This document shows, one piece after another, positions 6,635 through 8,005 of a DNA stretch of 8,005 bases. The stretch spans positions 1 to 8,005 of the forward strand of contig JAATEZ010000071.1 in the NCBI GenBank assembly GCA_015655485.1. The letters are read 5' to 3'. This stretch comes from Lactobacillales bacterium. GTDB lineage: Bacteria; Bacillota; Bacilli; Lactobacillales; Vagococcaceae. The number at the start of each line of letters is the position of its first letter. Positions within the stretch are counted from its first letter, which is position 1. The notes beneath the pieces were generated by a model. The model was not told where the DNA came from. It searched no databases and saw only the letters and a program-made list of their open reading frames with translations. The translations under genes were made by a program, and so were the position numbers.

Positions 6635-8005
6635 ATGAAGAAGTTTAAGACTTTTACTTTTAAAAAAAAATTACAGATTTATAGTTTATTTATTTGTATT
6701 CCCATAATTGCTGTGGCACTTATTTTTAAAATATTATTAAATGGTCCTATACAGCAACAAATGGTAGAGAGCCATAGTAAAAGTGTTTCCAATCAATTTA
6801 ATTATCTCAATCAGCAAGTAACGCAGCTTGAAAATTATGTTTATAATTTGAGTTATTCGCTAAACAGCAATAAAAGTGTCGCGGAAGTTGATCGATATAC
6901 TGAATTTACAGATATCAATGAAATTTCTAATCAGCTATTTTTATTGGAAACAAATAGTTTGATTATTGAAAATAGTGAAATGATTATTTTTTCAGAGGAT
7001 CCTTACATTATCACTTCGGGCGGTACGATTTCTATAAGTGATATTTCGGCTTATGATCAGTTTATACTACATAAAACTAATAGAGAGTGGAGAAAACAAA
7101 ATAATCAAATTTTACTTTTACAAGATGTTAGTGTTCAGAGTCAAGTAGATGTTGTTCTGGTGGTTCAGTTAAATACTGAACAGCTTCTGTCTATTTTGTC
7201 GGCTGCCAACTCAAATGATAGTTTTTCGGCACTGACGATCGATGGGATCCAAATTGGAGACAGCCAAATCCCTAAAAAAATAAAACAGAAAGTTTTTGAT
7301 GCAAAAAACAGCAAAGGTCAAATCGAATATGAAGGAAACCAATATAATTATTTAAGCTTGATTTATCCGCATTTGAATCAAACCTGGAAATATTATTCGG
7401 TGGTTTCAATCAGCAGCATTTTTGAGCCGCTTGCTACAGTTTCATCCTTACTGCTTTTGACAAGTCTAATATGTATTGCTATTACTTTTTTACTTACTCA
7501 AATATATAGCAGATGGTACTATAAACCAATTCGTGAATTAATGGAGCAGGTTTTTAAAGAGGAGGATTGGAGCCATGTGAATGAGTTTCAATATCTCAAA
7601 AATAAATGGGATACTTTAACTGAGGAACAGCATTCATTAAAAGCCAATTCAAAGAACAATAAAGAAAGAATATTTACTTCATTCATTAATCAAATCATTC
7701 AAGGAAGATATTCTTACTACACTGATTCAGAATTATTAGCCAAAGCCAATAATTTAGGTCTAAAATTTCATTCAAATTCACAGTTTCTGCTGATCAATTT
7801 TCAATTAACTGATTCCATTAATACTAATGAAAAGGCCGTAGGAAAAGAAAAAAATTTAAGTAATTTTTTAATCAATAATATTATCAGCGATATCAGCAGC
7901 AAATTTTTTAACACTGCCTTAATAGTATTTAATCAAAATAATTTTGTGACTGTATTCATTTCATTAGAAAATACTGATCAAGAAATAGAAAACGATTTTT
8001 TTGAA
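6635..8005 (+). CDS. YesS-type membrane-bound AraC-family regulator, 3' partial
   Basis: The frame is open from ATG 6635 to the last base of the window, giving 457 residues without a stop. A basic start (MKKFKTFTFKKK) leads into membrane segment 1 (about 14-35), an extracytoplasmic region of about 230 residues of the Cache-like sensory kind, and membrane segment 2 (about 269-289). Cytoplasmic residues follow, with YKPIRELMEQVFKE after the membrane and FINQIIQGRYSYYTDSELLAKANNLGLKF near 347-376. That last block is typical of YesS-like AraC regulators (YesS about 761 residues), which end in an AraC helix-turn-helix lying beyond this window. A YesM-like sensor kinase has similar N-terminal architecture, but the post-membrane region shows no HAMP/dimerisation pattern and fits YesS better. 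In B. subtilis YesS activates the rhamnogalacturonan genes; a matching local role here is inferred. The DNA-binding part is not visible, so the class rests on the linker region. Confidence 0.87.
   Translation, partial: MKKFKTFTFKKKLQIYSLFICIPIIAVALIFKILLNGPIQQQMVESHSKSVSNQFNYLNQQVTQLENYVYNLSYSLNSNKSVAEVDRYTEFTDINEISNQLFLLETNSLIIENSEMIIFSEDPYIITSGGTISISDISAYDQFILHKTNREWRKQNNQILLLQDVSVQSQVDVVLVVQLNTEQLLSILSAANSNDSFSALTIDGIQIGDSQIPKKIKQKVFDAKNSKGQIEYEGNQYNYLSLIYPHLNQTWKYYSVVSISSIFEPLATVSSLLLLTSLICIAITFLLTQIYSRWYYKPIRELMEQVFKEEDWSHVNEFQYLKNKWDTLTEEQHSLKANSKNNKERIFTSFINQIIQGRYSYYTDSELLAKANNLGLKFHSNSQFLLINFQLTDSINTNEKAVGKEKNLSNFLINNIISDISSKFFNTALIVFNQNNFVTVFISLENTDQEIENDFFE

Overview
The window comes from a low-GC Gram-positive bacterium (Bacillota, in the Bacilli/Lactobacillales-Bacillales range). 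The evidence is an A/T-rich background, strong AGGAGG-type ribosome binding sites, a TTG start codon, a Gram-positive-style lipoprotein, and a gene set that matches the rhamnogalacturonan (pectin side-domain) region yesU / yetA / lplA / yesS of Bacillus subtilis. The genus cannot be fixed from the sequence alone.

Layout: (1) Bases 1-723 hold the 3' part of a membrane-anchored GGDEF diguanylate cyclase whose start lies before the window. (2) Bases 724-1273 carry no intact gene. They contain a possible decayed coding tail (751-912), a long-stem intrinsic terminator (916-984), an imperfect inverted repeat (1008-1055) and a weak promoter candidate (1167-1194). (3) Bases 1274-6222 form a probable operon on the + strand: a DUF1961 protein of the YesU type, a 204-base gap with a 39-codon hydrophobic mini-ORF, a large YetA / PcRGLX-type (PL26-like) cytoplasmic exo-rhamnogalacturonan lyase homologue, and an LplA-type sugar-binding lipoprotein whose ATG overlaps the lyase stop (ATGA). 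(4) Bases 6223-6634 are intergenic, with a 9-bp inverted repeat and a long T-rich tract. (5) From 6635 to the window end runs the N-terminal 457 residues of a membrane-bound YesS-type AraC-family regulator. Its DNA-binding domain lies beyond the window.

How the genes fit together (inference from the B. subtilis locus): the lipoprotein captures a pectin-derived oligosaccharide outside the membrane and an ABC permease, not present here, would import it. The signal-peptide-less lyase homologue would then cleave it in the cytoplasm, with the DUF1961 protein assisting in an unknown way. The YesS-like regulator would sense a ligand at the membrane and activate the operon. The locus is compact compared with B. 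subtilis: nothing resembling yesV-yesZ lies between yesU and yetA, and no lplB/lplC permease follows lplA inside the window. The diguanylate cyclase is separated from this locus by the terminator and is probably functionally unrelated. I see no CRISPR array, insertion sequence, tRNA or rRNA. I did not find a convincing undescribed system; the points most worth checking are the orphan-looking binding protein, the gap remnants and the unassigned DUF1961 function.
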